Below, one piece after another: positions 50,897 to 59,722 of a DNA stretch of 64,000 nucleotides; positions within the stretch are counted from its first letter, which is position 1; each line of letters opens with the position of its first letter. The stretch is from an uncultured Lachnospiraceae bacterium (GTDB lineage Bacteria; Bacillota; Clostridia; Lachnospirales; Lachnospiraceae): assembly GCA_910577105.1 (NCBI GenBank), contig CAJTMB010000002.1, positions 113,125-177,124 on the forward strand, given 5' to 3'. Both the position numbers and the translations under genes were made by a program. Below the pieces are notes generated by a model. That model did not search any database, had not been told where the DNA came from, and was given only the letters and a program-made list of their open reading frames with translations.

Positions 50897-52915
50897 TCAG
50901 CTTTTTGGTACACAGGACTCTCCTTCTCCCTTTTGAGCAGCCCATTTTTCCATAAACATAGGCATAAAGATGCCCCCCTGTACGCTTCTTGCAATAAAAT
51001 GGCAGTATCTGCCTGTATCTGTTTCATACCAGTCAGAAAAAGGAACCCTGCTTGCAGACTTCTCCAGATATGCTGCCACCGGCTCAATAAATTGTTTTTT
51101 CTGTAATCTGTCACAAGTCATCGCCGCACACCACAAAATCCAGTCGCTCTTTGTATAATTTTTTCTGCTGTCCAAAGGAACCCCATAAGTATCTGCCTTT
51201 TGGATGTAATAGGAAAGTTCCGTTTCATATACTTTTCCACTGAAAAGCCCGCTCCCGAATATTTTGTCCCATACCAGATTGTATTTCAGGCTCCATGTGT
51301 CCTTATTCCCGAATGCAAGCACATAGTGGTCTCCGGCTTCTGCCCTCTTTTCCCAGTTTGCTGCCATGCTTTTTGCCGTTTCATGGTACTTTTCCGCTTC
51401 CTCCGGCCTGCCCTGCTGCCTTTTCAACCTTGCAAACGCCTCGATTCCCATAATTGCCTTGACAGAAAGGTTTGCATTATGGGAAAGATGTCCTGCAAAA
51501 TCGTCTGTGCAAAGCTGTTCGCCGGGGTCTTCCCCATTGGAAAGCAGGTACTGCACCCATTGCTCCAAAAGCTTCATATAGGGCAGCGCAAATGAAATAT
51601 CTTCATCCAGCATACAGACTGCTGCCACAAGAATCAGCATATTGCCGCACTCTTCCACGGGCATCTGATAGCGCACATCGTAAATATGGCTTCCTTTCGG
51701 ATACATGTAATACGGAGGGAACACCGCACCATTTTCTCCCACAGCCCCGGTTTTTGCCTGCTCGTAATTCAGTCCGTATACCTGTCCCCATGCATATGGG
51801 TATCTTCCCACATCATGAGGCGCAAAATCATACTCCCATGCTTCACAGGAAGCAAAACGCAGTACCGGTCGAAGCATACCTTTCACATACTCCGTACCGA
51901 ATAGAAAAAACAAAGGCACGGACGGGTAACTGACATCCACTGTACCGATACAGCCGTTGGAATCATTTTCCTTGGATAGAAAAAGAATATTTCCCTCCTC
52001 ATCCGTAATCAGTTTGTGGGCTGCAACCGCCTGTCTGAAACTCATGCAGCACAGATAGGCATATGCCTCACCGCCAATTTCCACTGCCTTTTTGTAAATC
52101 TCCTCATCCAGCGCTGCGGCACGGGACAGCACCTCATTTTTATCTGCAAAGGCTGCGCCTACCGCTTCCAGAATATCCTTATATTCCTTCGTCCAGTATG
52201 CCCTTCTCCATTGTCCGAAATAGTTGATGGAAAGCATGTCATCATAGGCAATAATCAATCCCTTTTTCCCTTCATTTTCCCCAAAGGGCAGCATACAGCC
52301 AATCCTTCTGTTTTTATCATCATACTTAAGAGCCGCATTTTCTTCGTCTGATGCCAGATAGGCATATCCCCAGTCAATAGTCACATTATCGCCGCTGTTT
52401 CCCAACGGCTGCTGGAATGCACGTCCCATGAAGGCATAAGAATAGAATTTCTCCTTTTCTGTACCCGTTTTTTGAGTATAGCTGCCTCCCACAAGGGCAT
52501 CCCTGCTTCTCTGCACCAGGTCTGCCGACACGTAAAAATGCACTTCTACACTGCATTCTGTTTTTTTCACCACTTTAAAATCCACATAGGTGCAAGGCCG
52601 CGAAACCAGTTTCGGCTCTTCGGGAAGCAGTGGGGAAGTAAAACGGACAGTAAGGCTTACTTTGTCATTTTCAAACAAATACTCTGTTGCCGTTGCCGTC
52701 ACATCCACAGCCCTTTGCAGAATCGGCTTGTGAAACTCCTTATCACCCAAAAAGCAATACACTGTCTCATCCACCATGATATAGCCTTTAAGCTGCTGCC
52801 TTTGCCCACTCCAGTGTACCGTGTCGGCATCATACAGACAGTCTGCCGAAGACCAGACGGAAAAATAAGGGTCGTGCAAAATTAACGGAATGCTTGCCGC
52901 TCTTTTTATATTCAT
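50897..52915 (-). CDS. GtaA-type glutaminase-family protein (DUF4965/DUF5127/DUF1793), 672 aa
   Basis: The domain order matches fungal-type glutaminase A homologues of gut Firmicutes: an N-terminal beta domain (HDPYFSVWSSADCLYD, ...VHWSGQRQQL), then an (alpha/alpha) toroid with YPSVPLFFLFGTEYVKGMLRP, FAPHDVGRYPYAWGQVYG and GEQLCTDDFAGHLSHNANLSVKA-type segments. There is no signal peptide, so it is probably cytosolic; whether it acts on glutamine or a glycoside is not settled for this family. ATG at 52915 follows TGGGAGGT. Confidence 0.8.
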   Translation of the reverse strand: MNIKRAASIPLILHDPYFSVWSSADCLYDADTVHWSGQRQQLKGYIMVDETVYCFLGDKEFHKPILQRAVDVTATATEYLFENDKVSLTVRFTSPLLPEEPKLVSRPCTYVDFKVVKKTECSVEVHFYVSADLVQRSRDALVGGSYTQKTGTEKEKFYSYAFMGRAFQQPLGNSGDNVTIDWGYAYLASDEENAALKYDDKNRRIGCMLPFGENEGKKGLIIAYDDMLSINYFGQWRRAYWTKEYKDILEAVGAAFADKNEVLSRAAALDEEIYKKAVEIGGEAYAYLCCMSFRQAVAAHKLITDEEGNILFLSKENDSNGCIGTVDVSYPSVPLFFLFGTEYVKGMLRPVLRFASCEAWEYDFAPHDVGRYPYAWGQVYGLNYEQAKTGAVGENGAVFPPYYMYPKGSHIYDVRYQMPVEECGNMLILVAAVCMLDEDISFALPYMKLLEQWVQYLLSNGEDPGEQLCTDDFAGHLSHNANLSVKAIMGIEAFARLKRQQGRPEEAEKYHETAKSMAANWEKRAEAGDHYVLAFGNKDTWSLKYNLVWDKIFGSGLFSGKVYETELSYYIQKADTYGVPLDSRKNYTKSDWILWCAAMTCDRLQKKQFIEPVAAYLEKSASRVPFSDWYETDTGRYCHFIARSVQGGIFMPMFMEKWAAQKGEGESCVPKS

Positions 52916-52950
52916 ACAGATACCTCCCAATCACAATATATGAACCCAAA

Positions 52951-53128
52951 GGAAAAACAAATGCCTGCTTCGCAGTCGCTTGTTTTTCCTTTGCGGCTAT
53001 ATTTCCTTTTAAACTCGCAAATCCGCACTGACGTGCTCGTTGTCCGATTCCATCGGACCTTTGCTCGTTAATGCCGCAGGAAAAACAAATGCCTGCTTCG
53101 CAGTCGCTTGTTTTTCCTTTGCGGCTAT
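52951..53128. repeat. Identical 50-bp direct repeats, each a hairpin, with a third hairpin between
   Basis: The segments 52951-53000 and 53079-53128 are identical over 50 bp. Each contains GGAAAAACAA...TTGTTTTTCC as a stem. The spacer holds GTCCGAT-TCC-ATCGGAC (53042-53058). They separate two minus-strand genes and may act as terminators; the identity suggests recent duplication or gene conversion. Confidence 0.85.
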
Positions 53129-53132
53129 TATA

Positions 53133-54848
53133 TCATATTTGATTTAGGTGTGCATATAGCAGTTTTTCCAGACAGGTCATTTTTGCAATTACAACACTTT
53201 TGTCTTTTGTCGCCTTGGCGTTCAGGCTGTCAAAGGAAACTCCTCCCACTTTCTTTTTGTGAAGTGTTTCTGAAAATGCTTCCATAAATGCGGTAAATTT
53301 CTTATCATCCGCATTTGTCCTGCTAAATCTGGCAAATAACCCAAACCACAAAAAACTATCCTTTACGTCAAACATGCAGGCAGTTTCCTTTGTCACCACC
53401 TTTTCCAGCCTGCAAATCATTTCCTTAAAACCGTCAAAGTGGGAGGGAACGGCATTGCATCTGATAAAATCACACATATCCTCCTGTTTCTTTTTCCAGT
53501 TGTCAAGAAAGAAGGATGCCATGATGCCTTCCACAACAACACGGGTAATAGTACCGTTCTTAAACCCGGATACCTTATATCCTCCCAAATCCTTAAAGAA
53601 AGACATTCCTGAAATGTTCTTTACCATCTCTGCATATTCTTCCCCCAGCCTTGTGATTCCCTTCTGAGAAACCGTCATGGGCTTTCCCTCGTTATATCTT
53701 GCAATATGGTAAGCAATATCCTCACCGGAACAGTTCAGATACTGTACAATTTCAAAATTGTAATCCCAAAACCTGTCACGCAGTTCTTCCGGCAGTTCTG
53801 AAAACTTCTTTCCCCTGATATCAAATTCCTTTTTTTCAAAAAGCGGAATATGATTTTCATCCGACACACCGTCACCGTTCCCATCCAAAACCGGTGCCTG
53901 ATAGGCAATCATGTACCGCCTTATATTTCTGGTAATCCTGAATCCGTCTTTTGAAAAAGAATACGCATTGGTACACCGCTGTTTGCCGTCCAAATCCCAG
54001 ATGACAGCAACATCGTTTACAATCTGCTCCGCAAATACGAGCGCAGGAATCGGATTGCCCTGTAAAATATCAGCAATCAGATTGCCCTTCATGGAAGGAC
54101 TCCACTGCTCGGATTCCCTTTGCAGCGGATGGTCAAAACGTATGGTACGCCTGTCCATTTTCTTGATAATAGATGCTATGCTTAATCTGTCCGGTTTACT
54201 TTTCTCCATTGTCTGTGTCACTCTGCCCATATTACTCCTTATCCTTACGTTATGCCTCGTATGTCTATGATTATTTCTGCTATACAATAGGTTGATTTTT
54301 GAAAAAGCTTTTAGTCCCTGCATCTGGCTTTCATACTGTCGCGTGGTCAATTTCAGCTTTTCCTTTATCTCTGAAACAGACTTTTCCTCCAATTTCATTT
54401 TCACAATCTGTCTCTGCACTTCGGAAAGACTTTCCAGATACGCTTCCACTCTCCCACAACAATGTCCTTCCGTGGTTTCCAGTAGTGTTTCTTCCATATT
54501 GAAGTCAGAAACCAGAAAATCCGAAAGAACCATCCCCCCGTCACCGACAGGCGTTTCCATGGAAGCCGCCAATGCGTTTACGCGGCGCTTGTCCCTGTTT
54601 CTGCTATCCACCTCTTTCATCACGGCATAATGAATCACGCCGGAAATATATTCCATAAACGATTTGCCGCTGTCAGGGGCGTAACTGTTTCTTGCCAGTG
54701 TAATTTCATAATTGGCCCTGGAATAAAAATCATCATAATCTTTTTGGGATATCCCGCCAAACTCCTTTAATTTCTTATCGCATAGCCAATGGAGTTTTCT
54801 GGCATTGTCAGCATAAAGCTCCTCAATAACCCTTTCTACATCACCCAA
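53133..54848 (-). CDS. Sigma-70-like domain fused to DUF262, 571 aa
   Basis: The N-terminal 200 residues look like a sigma factor: a region 2-like segment (YDDFYSRANYEITLARNSY, then FMEYISGVIHYAVMKEVDSRNRDKRR) and a region 4-like helix-turn-helix (LSEVQRQIVKMKLEEKSVSE, IKEKLKLTTRQYESQMQGLK). From about residue 213 a DUF262 ParB-like domain follows (PLQRESEQWSPSMKGNLI, VIWDLDGKQRCTNAYSF with the DGKQR motif near 288). I read a TTG start at 54848 because GAGGTGAT lies just ahead; an ATG at 54866 has no site. Its promoter carries an SOS box, and an RNA polymerase gene is transcribed divergently. I know of no described family with this fusion. Confidence 0.75.
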   Translation of the reverse strand: MGDVERVIEELYADNARKLHWLCDKKLKEFGGISQKDYDDFYSRANYEITLARNSYAPDSGKSFMEYISGVIHYAVMKEVDSRNRDKRRVNALAASMETPVGDGGMVLSDFLVSDFNMEETLLETTEGHCCGRVEAYLESLSEVQRQIVKMKLEEKSVSEIKEKLKLTTRQYESQMQGLKAFSKINLLYSRNNHRHTRHNVRIRSNMGRVTQTMEKSKPDRLSIASIIKKMDRRTIRFDHPLQRESEQWSPSMKGNLIADILQGNPIPALVFAEQIVNDVAVIWDLDGKQRCTNAYSFSKDGFRITRNIRRYMIAYQAPVLDGNGDGVSDENHIPLFEKKEFDIRGKKFSELPEELRDRFWDYNFEIVQYLNCSGEDIAYHIARYNEGKPMTVSQKGITRLGEEYAEMVKNISGMSFFKDLGGYKVSGFKNGTITRVVVEGIMASFFLDNWKKKQEDMCDFIRCNAVPSHFDGFKEMICRLEKVVTKETACMFDVKDSFLWFGLFARFSRTNADDKKFTAFMEAFSETLHKKKVGGVSFDSLNAKATKDKSVVIAKMTCLEKLLYAHLNQI

Positions 54849-54885
54849 TTTTATCACCTCGTACATATGTTCTGTTTGTATCTTT

Positions 54886-54914
54886 ATTATAGAACGTATG
54901 TTCTATTCTGTCAA
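54886..54914 (-). promoter_or_regulatory. Consensus promoter with LexA/DinR-type box in the spacer
   Basis: On the minus strand TTGACA (54914-54909), exactly 17 bp, and TATAAT (54891-54886). AGAACATACGTTCT (54904-54891) in the spacer matches the Firmicutes SOS operator core GAAC-N4-GTTC. A half-match AGAACATATGTAC lies around the transcription start (about 54861-54873). Repression by LexA and induction by DNA damage are the expected behaviour. Confidence 0.88.
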
Positions 54915-54926
54915 TAGTATTTTTGG

Positions 54927-55129
54927 TTTTGCATATTGTGCAGGCGGTGGCGCGGGGCGGGGTAGGGACGTATTTGTTCCAACAGGACACGTTCTCACTC
55001 GGGTAAAAACGCAATGGTACGTAAGAGGTTATAAAACAACCTCTAAGTACCAGCGTTTTTACACGGTCCTTTATGGAATCAAATACGTCCCTGCCCCGCC
55101 CCGCGCCACTGCCTGCACAATATGCAAAA
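54927..55129. repeat. Palindromic element 2: 49-bp arms around a 105-bp structured core
   Basis: The arms at 54927-54975 and 55081-55129 are complementary at 47 of 49 positions; both mismatches would be G-U pairs in RNA. The core 54976-55080 is the homologue of 28277-28381 in reverse orientation. The inner stems have different sequences in the two copies but stay paired (for example AGAGGTT/AACCTCT here against GGATGCT/AGCATCC there). The arms contain CGCGGGGCGGGG and are unrelated to those of element 1. Confidence 0.87.
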
Positions 55130-55208
55130 ATTTCTGTGTTAACGCCGGAAAAAAAACAGAAATATATAGTGGAAATATTTACCAACGAAAAAAGGAGAAC
55201 TGAGAAAA

Positions 55209-55442
55209 ATGGGAAAACAATTACACAAAACATTTGGGGGCATCCTTTATGCTTCCGATTTCTGCACCGAAAGCCGGGGCAGCAACACTGCAAAGGAATC
55301 CGCCATTGCAGGCCGGATTGAAAGGGACTTTGCATTTGACAGACAATGCAGGAAAAACAGGGAAGGCGGTGAAGAACATGAAAACGGCACAGTACACTTT
55401 AATCAAAATACCCATCCGGGAAATTATCAGTCAAAACTTTGA
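55209..55442 (+). CDS. Possible small protein upstream of the RNA polymerase, 77 aa
   Basis: ATG at 55209 follows AAAGGAGAAC, the best ribosome-binding site in this region. The frame codes for a hydrophilic 77-aa protein (MGKQLHKTFGGILYASDFCT at the start) and overlaps the polymerase start by 65 bp in another frame. It may be a real small partner or an upstream frame tuning polymerase translation. No family recognised. Confidence 0.45.
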   Translation: MGKQLHKTFGGILYASDFCTESRGSNTAKESAIAGRIERDFAFDRQCRKNREGGEEHENGTVHFNQNTHPGNYQSKL

Positions 55443-57927
55443 TGTAAGGCTTTACAGGAACGAAGAGATTGAAAAGGAATATTTGATTACACAGGGGGAT
55501 TCCCTGCTGTTTAACCAGATAGAACGCCTGCGCGGCGCATTTTCCTTTCACATCAAAGAAGTCATTCTTGTAGTGGCAAAGAAAAACCCCAAACAGGAAA
55601 AAGCCCTGCGTCATATCCTGATGGAAGGTTTTTACTATAACGGCCTTCACTATTCCCGCTTTGGCAAATCGGCATCACAGGGGAAGGAGGGCATTACCGC
55701 GTTTGTATGCGATACCATTTTTGAAGAGTTATATGCCATTACCCAGATGGACATTCCCATCGACGAATGCGTGATTGCAAAATACGAGGCGCAGAGATGC
55801 CTGCCCTTTAGTTCCTGTACCTTAATTCATGATTACATGCCCCATATCGTCATTATCGGGGAATATGAAAAGACGCTGCAAAACCAGTTAATTAAGTATG
55901 TGGTGGAAAAAGACCGGGAATTTACCGACAATACGACCGGTGAAACCATTGCATACCGTGCAAAGGAAATCGAGGAGGGTTACAGGGACGTAACGCTTTC
56001 TCCCTTTGACGGGTGCGGATGCCACGAACATGAATTTACGGAAACCGTAAGCCGCCGGCTCGGCCTTGATTACGAAGCCGCCGGCGCACAGGTGCGGCTT
56101 CCTTTTATAAAGGGGTACTCCGTATATGTCCCTTTCCGGGAAATTTTGAAAGAATGGGGATATGACTCCATCACGGATATTTACGGAAACAGCCATCCGG
56201 TTGACGAGGTGGACTGTATCTGGAATACTTCCATGTTTAAGGGACACGGCCTTTTTTACAAAAAATACGGCAACGACGCATGGAATGCGTATCTTTCTAC
56301 CTTTGAAAAATATCACTTTAAGCTGGGAATCAGCAAATACAGCCATCATGTAAAACACCTTTCCCGCTATACGCGCATGAACTTTCAATATCTGCAATGT
56401 CTGGATTTGTGGAATCCCCGCTATATTGCATGCTATGAAAAGAAAAATTGGGAAGATTACGACATTCTTGATGAAAAAAACGACGGGAAAATCATACGGC
56501 TTGCCAGATACACTACCTCGCTGTTTGAAAAAATCATAAAAGGTGACAAATTTTATACCTGTAAATTCCTTGGCATAACCGACTCCCAAAGCTATGAGCC
56601 GGAAAGCCGGTATTTGGAAGCCGTGCTTATAAACGACATCATGTTAAAAGATTTTGCCGTGCAACAATTTTTATACCGGAAGCTGCAAAAGGCCATTGAC
56701 GAGGCAAAAGTCGGCAAAATCTACTGTTCCGGGTTTTACCATACCGGCGTCGGGGACATGATTGGCTACCTGCAATATGCAGTCGGTCAATCCCCCGAAG
56801 GCTGTTTGCGGGAGCGGGAGCTGTTCAGCGGAAACTTTGCGGACGGTGAAATTGTGTCGTTCCGCTCTCCGTTGGTGGATGCCTCCGAAGTAAACCGGGT
56901 TCGGATTGCACATAATATTTTGACAGACAAGTGGTTTTCCCACTTTAGGGACCAGGATATCGTCATGTTCAATATGCATGACATTTCAGCCCCGCAACAG
57001 GGCGGCGCCGATTTTGACGGGGACATCTTCTTGTTATGCGACGAACCGCTGGTAGTCCAATCCAAAATTGATAAGAAAATCATTATTGACATGGAAGACA
57101 AAACCACCGCCACGCCAAAGCCCTATACCAAGGAAAACATTACGGAATATGAAATCATGACAAGGGATAACCGCATCGGGGAGATAACCAATGCCGCGAC
57201 AAGCATCGAAAACAAATACACCACCGACCCCGCTATCCAAAAGCGATATGACGACTACGCCTCCCTTCTGCGAATCATTCAGGGACATGAAATTGATTTT
57301 ATCAAGACAGGGACGCGCTGGCAGATGAGCGCCGGACTTAAAAAACACCTGAAACAGCTTCCTCATTTTCTGGGCTGTCATTATGACAAAAGGTTAAGCA
57401 CCTACCGCTCGCCTTCCCCCATGAACGAGCTGTGCGATTATATCTGCGCATGGGAAAAAAAGCATATCCTGTGGGATAAAAACAGTCCGGCCGACACAAG
57501 AGAGTATATTCTTGACGGGAAAATGGATTTATCGGACAGAAAAATAATGCGGATTGTCCGGCGTTATGTCAACGAATATGCCGACGCCATCCGACGCCAT
57601 ATTGCCCTGTGTCAGGAAAACCGGTGCAAAGAAAGCAAAACCGTACAGGAAGAAATGGTAAACCTGTATAAAAAAAGACTTGCCGACGAGCTTCAATTGG
57701 AAGAAGAAATCATTGCCAACTATGTCATAAAGGTTTCCTACAACAGCCTTTCCATCAGCAAATCCTTTGCCTGGGCAGGCTATGGGGAATATATCCTGAA
57801 AAATCTGCGCAAGCATTCGGAGGATAAGCCAAATACCTCTATTTTGGAAGTTCCTTCCAAAACCCCGGACGCGTACGAATATCTCGGCAGATATTATGTA
57901 TGGAAGGAGGAAAAAAACCATGAATGA
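55378..57927 (+). CDS. YonO-like single-subunit RNA polymerase (RdRP/two-barrel superfamily), 849 aa
   Basis: The metal-binding motif GGADFDGD near residues 542-549 is the DxDGD signature of the two double-psi-barrel polymerases: cellular RNAP beta-prime (NADFDGD), eukaryotic RdRP (QDE-1 type) and the SPbeta phage enzyme YonO. The preceding VSFRSPLVDASEVNRVRIAHN and GKIYCSGFYHTGVGD fit the first-barrel region, and the length is close to YonO (about 900 aa). I start at ATG 55378 (AAGGCGGTG upstream); the 48 codons before it belong to the overlapping 77-aa frame. It is divergent from the sigma-DUF262 gene and overlaps the zinc-ribbon gene by 8 bp. Confidence 0.82.
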   Translation: MKTAQYTLIKIPIREIISQNFDVRLYRNEEIEKEYLITQGDSLLFNQIERLRGAFSFHIKEVILVVAKKNPKQEKALRHILMEGFYYNGLHYSRFGKSASQGKEGITAFVCDTIFEELYAITQMDIPIDECVIAKYEAQRCLPFSSCTLIHDYMPHIVIIGEYEKTLQNQLIKYVVEKDREFTDNTTGETIAYRAKEIEEGYRDVTLSPFDGCGCHEHEFTETVSRRLGLDYEAAGAQVRLPFIKGYSVYVPFREILKEWGYDSITDIYGNSHPVDEVDCIWNTSMFKGHGLFYKKYGNDAWNAYLSTFEKYHFKLGISKYSHHVKHLSRYTRMNFQYLQCLDLWNPRYIACYEKKNWEDYDILDEKNDGKIIRLARYTTSLFEKIIKGDKFYTCKFLGITDSQSYEPESRYLEAVLINDIMLKDFAVQQFLYRKLQKAIDEAKVGKIYCSGFYHTGVGDMIGYLQYAVGQSPEGCLRERELFSGNFADGEIVSFRSPLVDASEVNRVRIAHNILTDKWFSHFRDQDIVMFNMHDISAPQQGGADFDGDIFLLCDEPLVVQSKIDKKIIIDMEDKTTATPKPYTKENITEYEIMTRDNRIGEITNAATSIENKYTTDPAIQKRYDDYASLLRIIQGHEIDFIKTGTRWQMSAGLKKHLKQLPHFLGCHYDKRLSTYRSPSPMNELCDYICAWEKKHILWDKNSPADTREYILDGKMDLSDRKIMRIVRRYVNEYADAIRRHIALCQENRCKESKTVQEEMVNLYKKRLADELQLEEEIIANYVIKVSYNSLSISKSFAWAGYGEYILKNLRKHSEDKPNTSILEVPSKTPDAYEYLGRYYVWKEEKNHE

Positions 57928-58741
57928 CTATCTGTATGAAATCATGGAGGATTACAAGTATGCCGAAACCGGACAGGAAAAGGAAGCCATTTTTCAATCC
58001 TTCTGCTCTTCTGTCTGGAACAGCGGCAACAAAAGACGAATTTGTACAAAAACCATTCGTTTTACCGTCAAAAAAAATCTGCTTTCCACAGAAGTGGGAC
58101 AGATTTTTGCCAAATGGACAGAAATAAAGTATACCGGCTATCAGTCCACCACAAAAGAAACGGACTGGTGCAGCCTGATACGGCAGAAAATCAATAACCT
58201 GTACACTATATATTTTGATACGGAAGTCATATGCAACAAAGAATACCTGCGCCTGCTGCAAACTCCCCGGACGCTTTACCGGAGATTTTGCACGGACGCC
58301 GGGCTTACGCCCGATGAAATTGTCCAATCCATAGAAAATGCGCTCTCTTCGGCAGAAACCACGAAAGCTTTCTGCCAAAAACAAAAAATGAACCTGTCCT
58401 GGCAGGAATATCAAAAGGTAATTGAATCCATCCTGCATAAAATTTTCGACAGATGCAGGCTGATTGAGGAATATGAAGACGCCTCTGCCCTTGGCAGCAT
58501 TTACGACTTTATGAATGAGGATAATTTTTACATACGCTACTTTTGCAGATATCTTTCCTGTGAAATGAAGCAGTGGCAGAAAAAGTACTACGGCGTAAAA
58601 AGCCATCGGACTTACATACGGTGCAGGCGCTGCGGAGGGCTTGCCGAAAAAACCAATAACCGTATGCTGTACTGCAAAGACTGCCGGACAATTGTCAACC
58701 GTGAAAAGACAAAAGAAAACAAATATCGAACATATGTTTGA
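57920..58741 (+). CDS. Zinc-ribbon protein paired with the RNA polymerase, 273 aa
   Basis: ATG at 57920 follows GGAAGGAGG and overlaps the polymerase stop, so the two proteins are made from one mRNA. Residues 1-225 are helical with no known domain. The C-terminus has a zinc ribbon, CRRCGGLAEKTNNRMLYCKDC, followed by a basic tail. A template-binding or initiation factor for the polymerase is a reasonable inference. I cannot name a family. Confidence 0.7.
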   Translation: MNDYLYEIMEDYKYAETGQEKEAIFQSFCSSVWNSGNKRRICTKTIRFTVKKNLLSTEVGQIFAKWTEIKYTGYQSTTKETDWCSLIRQKINNLYTIYFDTEVICNKEYLRLLQTPRTLYRRFCTDAGLTPDEIVQSIENALSSAETTKAFCQKQKMNLSWQEYQKVIESILHKIFDRCRLIEEYEDASALGSIYDFMNEDNFYIRYFCRYLSCEMKQWQKKYYGVKSHRTYIRCRRCGGLAEKTNNRMLYCKDCRTIVNREKTKENKYRTYV

Positions 58742-58838
58742 TTTAGGGATGACCCAAAGTTTCCCATATACACTGCATTTTGCGGCATTTTTACCTGCAC
58801 ATATATACAGTAGTGAGTAACATTTAGGAGGCGGTCTT

Positions 58839-59621
58839 TTGAAACTGGATTATTTTTCGCTGCTGTCCCCGGCACCCATTTACCTGCCGGGCGCCGGCGG
58901 CATTCTTTCCCCCAAATTGGATGCCATATCCCGGATTGGCATCCAAAACTATCAGCAATACCTTGCCGTTCTGCTTCTCGATACCCAATCCTATCTTGCA
59001 GCGCTCGGCCTTACCAAAAAATTTGAAACACTTACAAAAGAAGAAAAATCCCTGACGGACATTTTCAGCATGTTGACTTCAAACGAACAGTCCACTTCCA
59101 TGCTGCAAAATGCACTGAATTTTTTCATGGAAGAAGAAATCCGGTTTTCTTCCCAACAAAACTGCTTTCTGGCATACAGGGAAAATACTGTCACGGGAAC
59201 CATCAATAAAGAAAATTACCCGCTGGTCCGAAGCTGCATATGCCGGCGCAACTGCATCAATCCGGGTGCAAACGCTGATTTATCCAAAGTGAAAAGCAAA
59301 AAAGCACAGGACATCCTAAAAAAACTCAGCAAAGGAAAAGCCGCAAAAGCAAAACAGGCGCAGTCAGACCGGAATATGGAACTGGGAAATATTATTTCAG
59401 CGGTGGCAAACAGAAGCCATTCCCTTAATATACTGAATATTTGGGATTTAACCGTATTTCAGGTATGGGACTGCTTTTCCAGGCTTTCCAACAACAGCAT
59501 TTATGACATTCAGTCCATGAGTGTCGCCGCGTGGGGAAACAAGGATAAAGTCTTTGACATCTCCGCATGGTTCAAAAGAATGGACACCGATAATGAAAGC
59601 CTGACCGGCTTTGATTATTAA
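58839..59621 (+). CDS. Phage-type hypothetical protein, possible tail assembly protein, 260 aa (TTG start)
   Basis: TTG at 58839 follows AGGAGGCGG. The C-terminal 60 residues (LNIWDLTVFQVWDCFSRLSN, IYDIQSMSVAAWGN) resemble the end of tail-assembly or baseplate-hub chaperones of large myophages, where a helix-rich domain ends in an AAG-type motif. A Lys/Ala-rich coiled segment lies at about 145-185 and two CxxxxC pairs (CICRRNC) at about 130. It directly precedes the tail tube candidate. The call is tentative. Confidence 0.5.
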   Translation: MKLDYFSLLSPAPIYLPGAGGILSPKLDAISRIGIQNYQQYLAVLLLDTQSYLAALGLTKKFETLTKEEKSLTDIFSMLTSNEQSTSMLQNALNFFMEEEIRFSSQQNCFLAYRENTVTGTINKENYPLVRSCICRRNCINPGANADLSKVKSKKAQDILKKLSKGKAAKAKQAQSDRNMELGNIISAVANRSHSLNILNIWDLTVFQVWDCFSRLSNNSIYDIQSMSVAAWGNKDKVFDISAWFKRMDTDNESLTGFDY

Positions 59622-59722
59622 AATTTAATTGCGAACTTTGTGCCTGCGCGCTGCCTGACACAAACTCGTAAGCCATATTATGGCTTTGCGCAACAAAGCA
59701 GCGCAGAAAAGAGGATAAAAAT
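59622..59722. other. Intergenic hairpin between phage-type genes
   Basis: AAGCCAT-ATT-ATGGCTT (about 59670-59686) is a perfect stem, set inside a longer pairing of GCGCTGC and GCAGCGC (59648-59654 and 59699-59705). Confidence 0.55.

Larger units (their letters stand above)
54849..55208. other. Divergent region: SOS promoter and palindromic element 2
   Basis: No gene is seen. The left 65 bp hold the promoter and SOS box of the sigma-DUF262 gene; most of the rest is the 203-bp palindromic element. The ribosome-binding site of the 77-aa frame ends the region. Confidence 0.75.

Noticed and set aside
58727..58740. CGAACATATGTTTG, a near-perfect LexA-type box
   Set aside because: It lies in the last codons of the zinc-ribbon gene with no recognisable promoter around it. 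Kept only as a possible weak site for the tail genes downstream.
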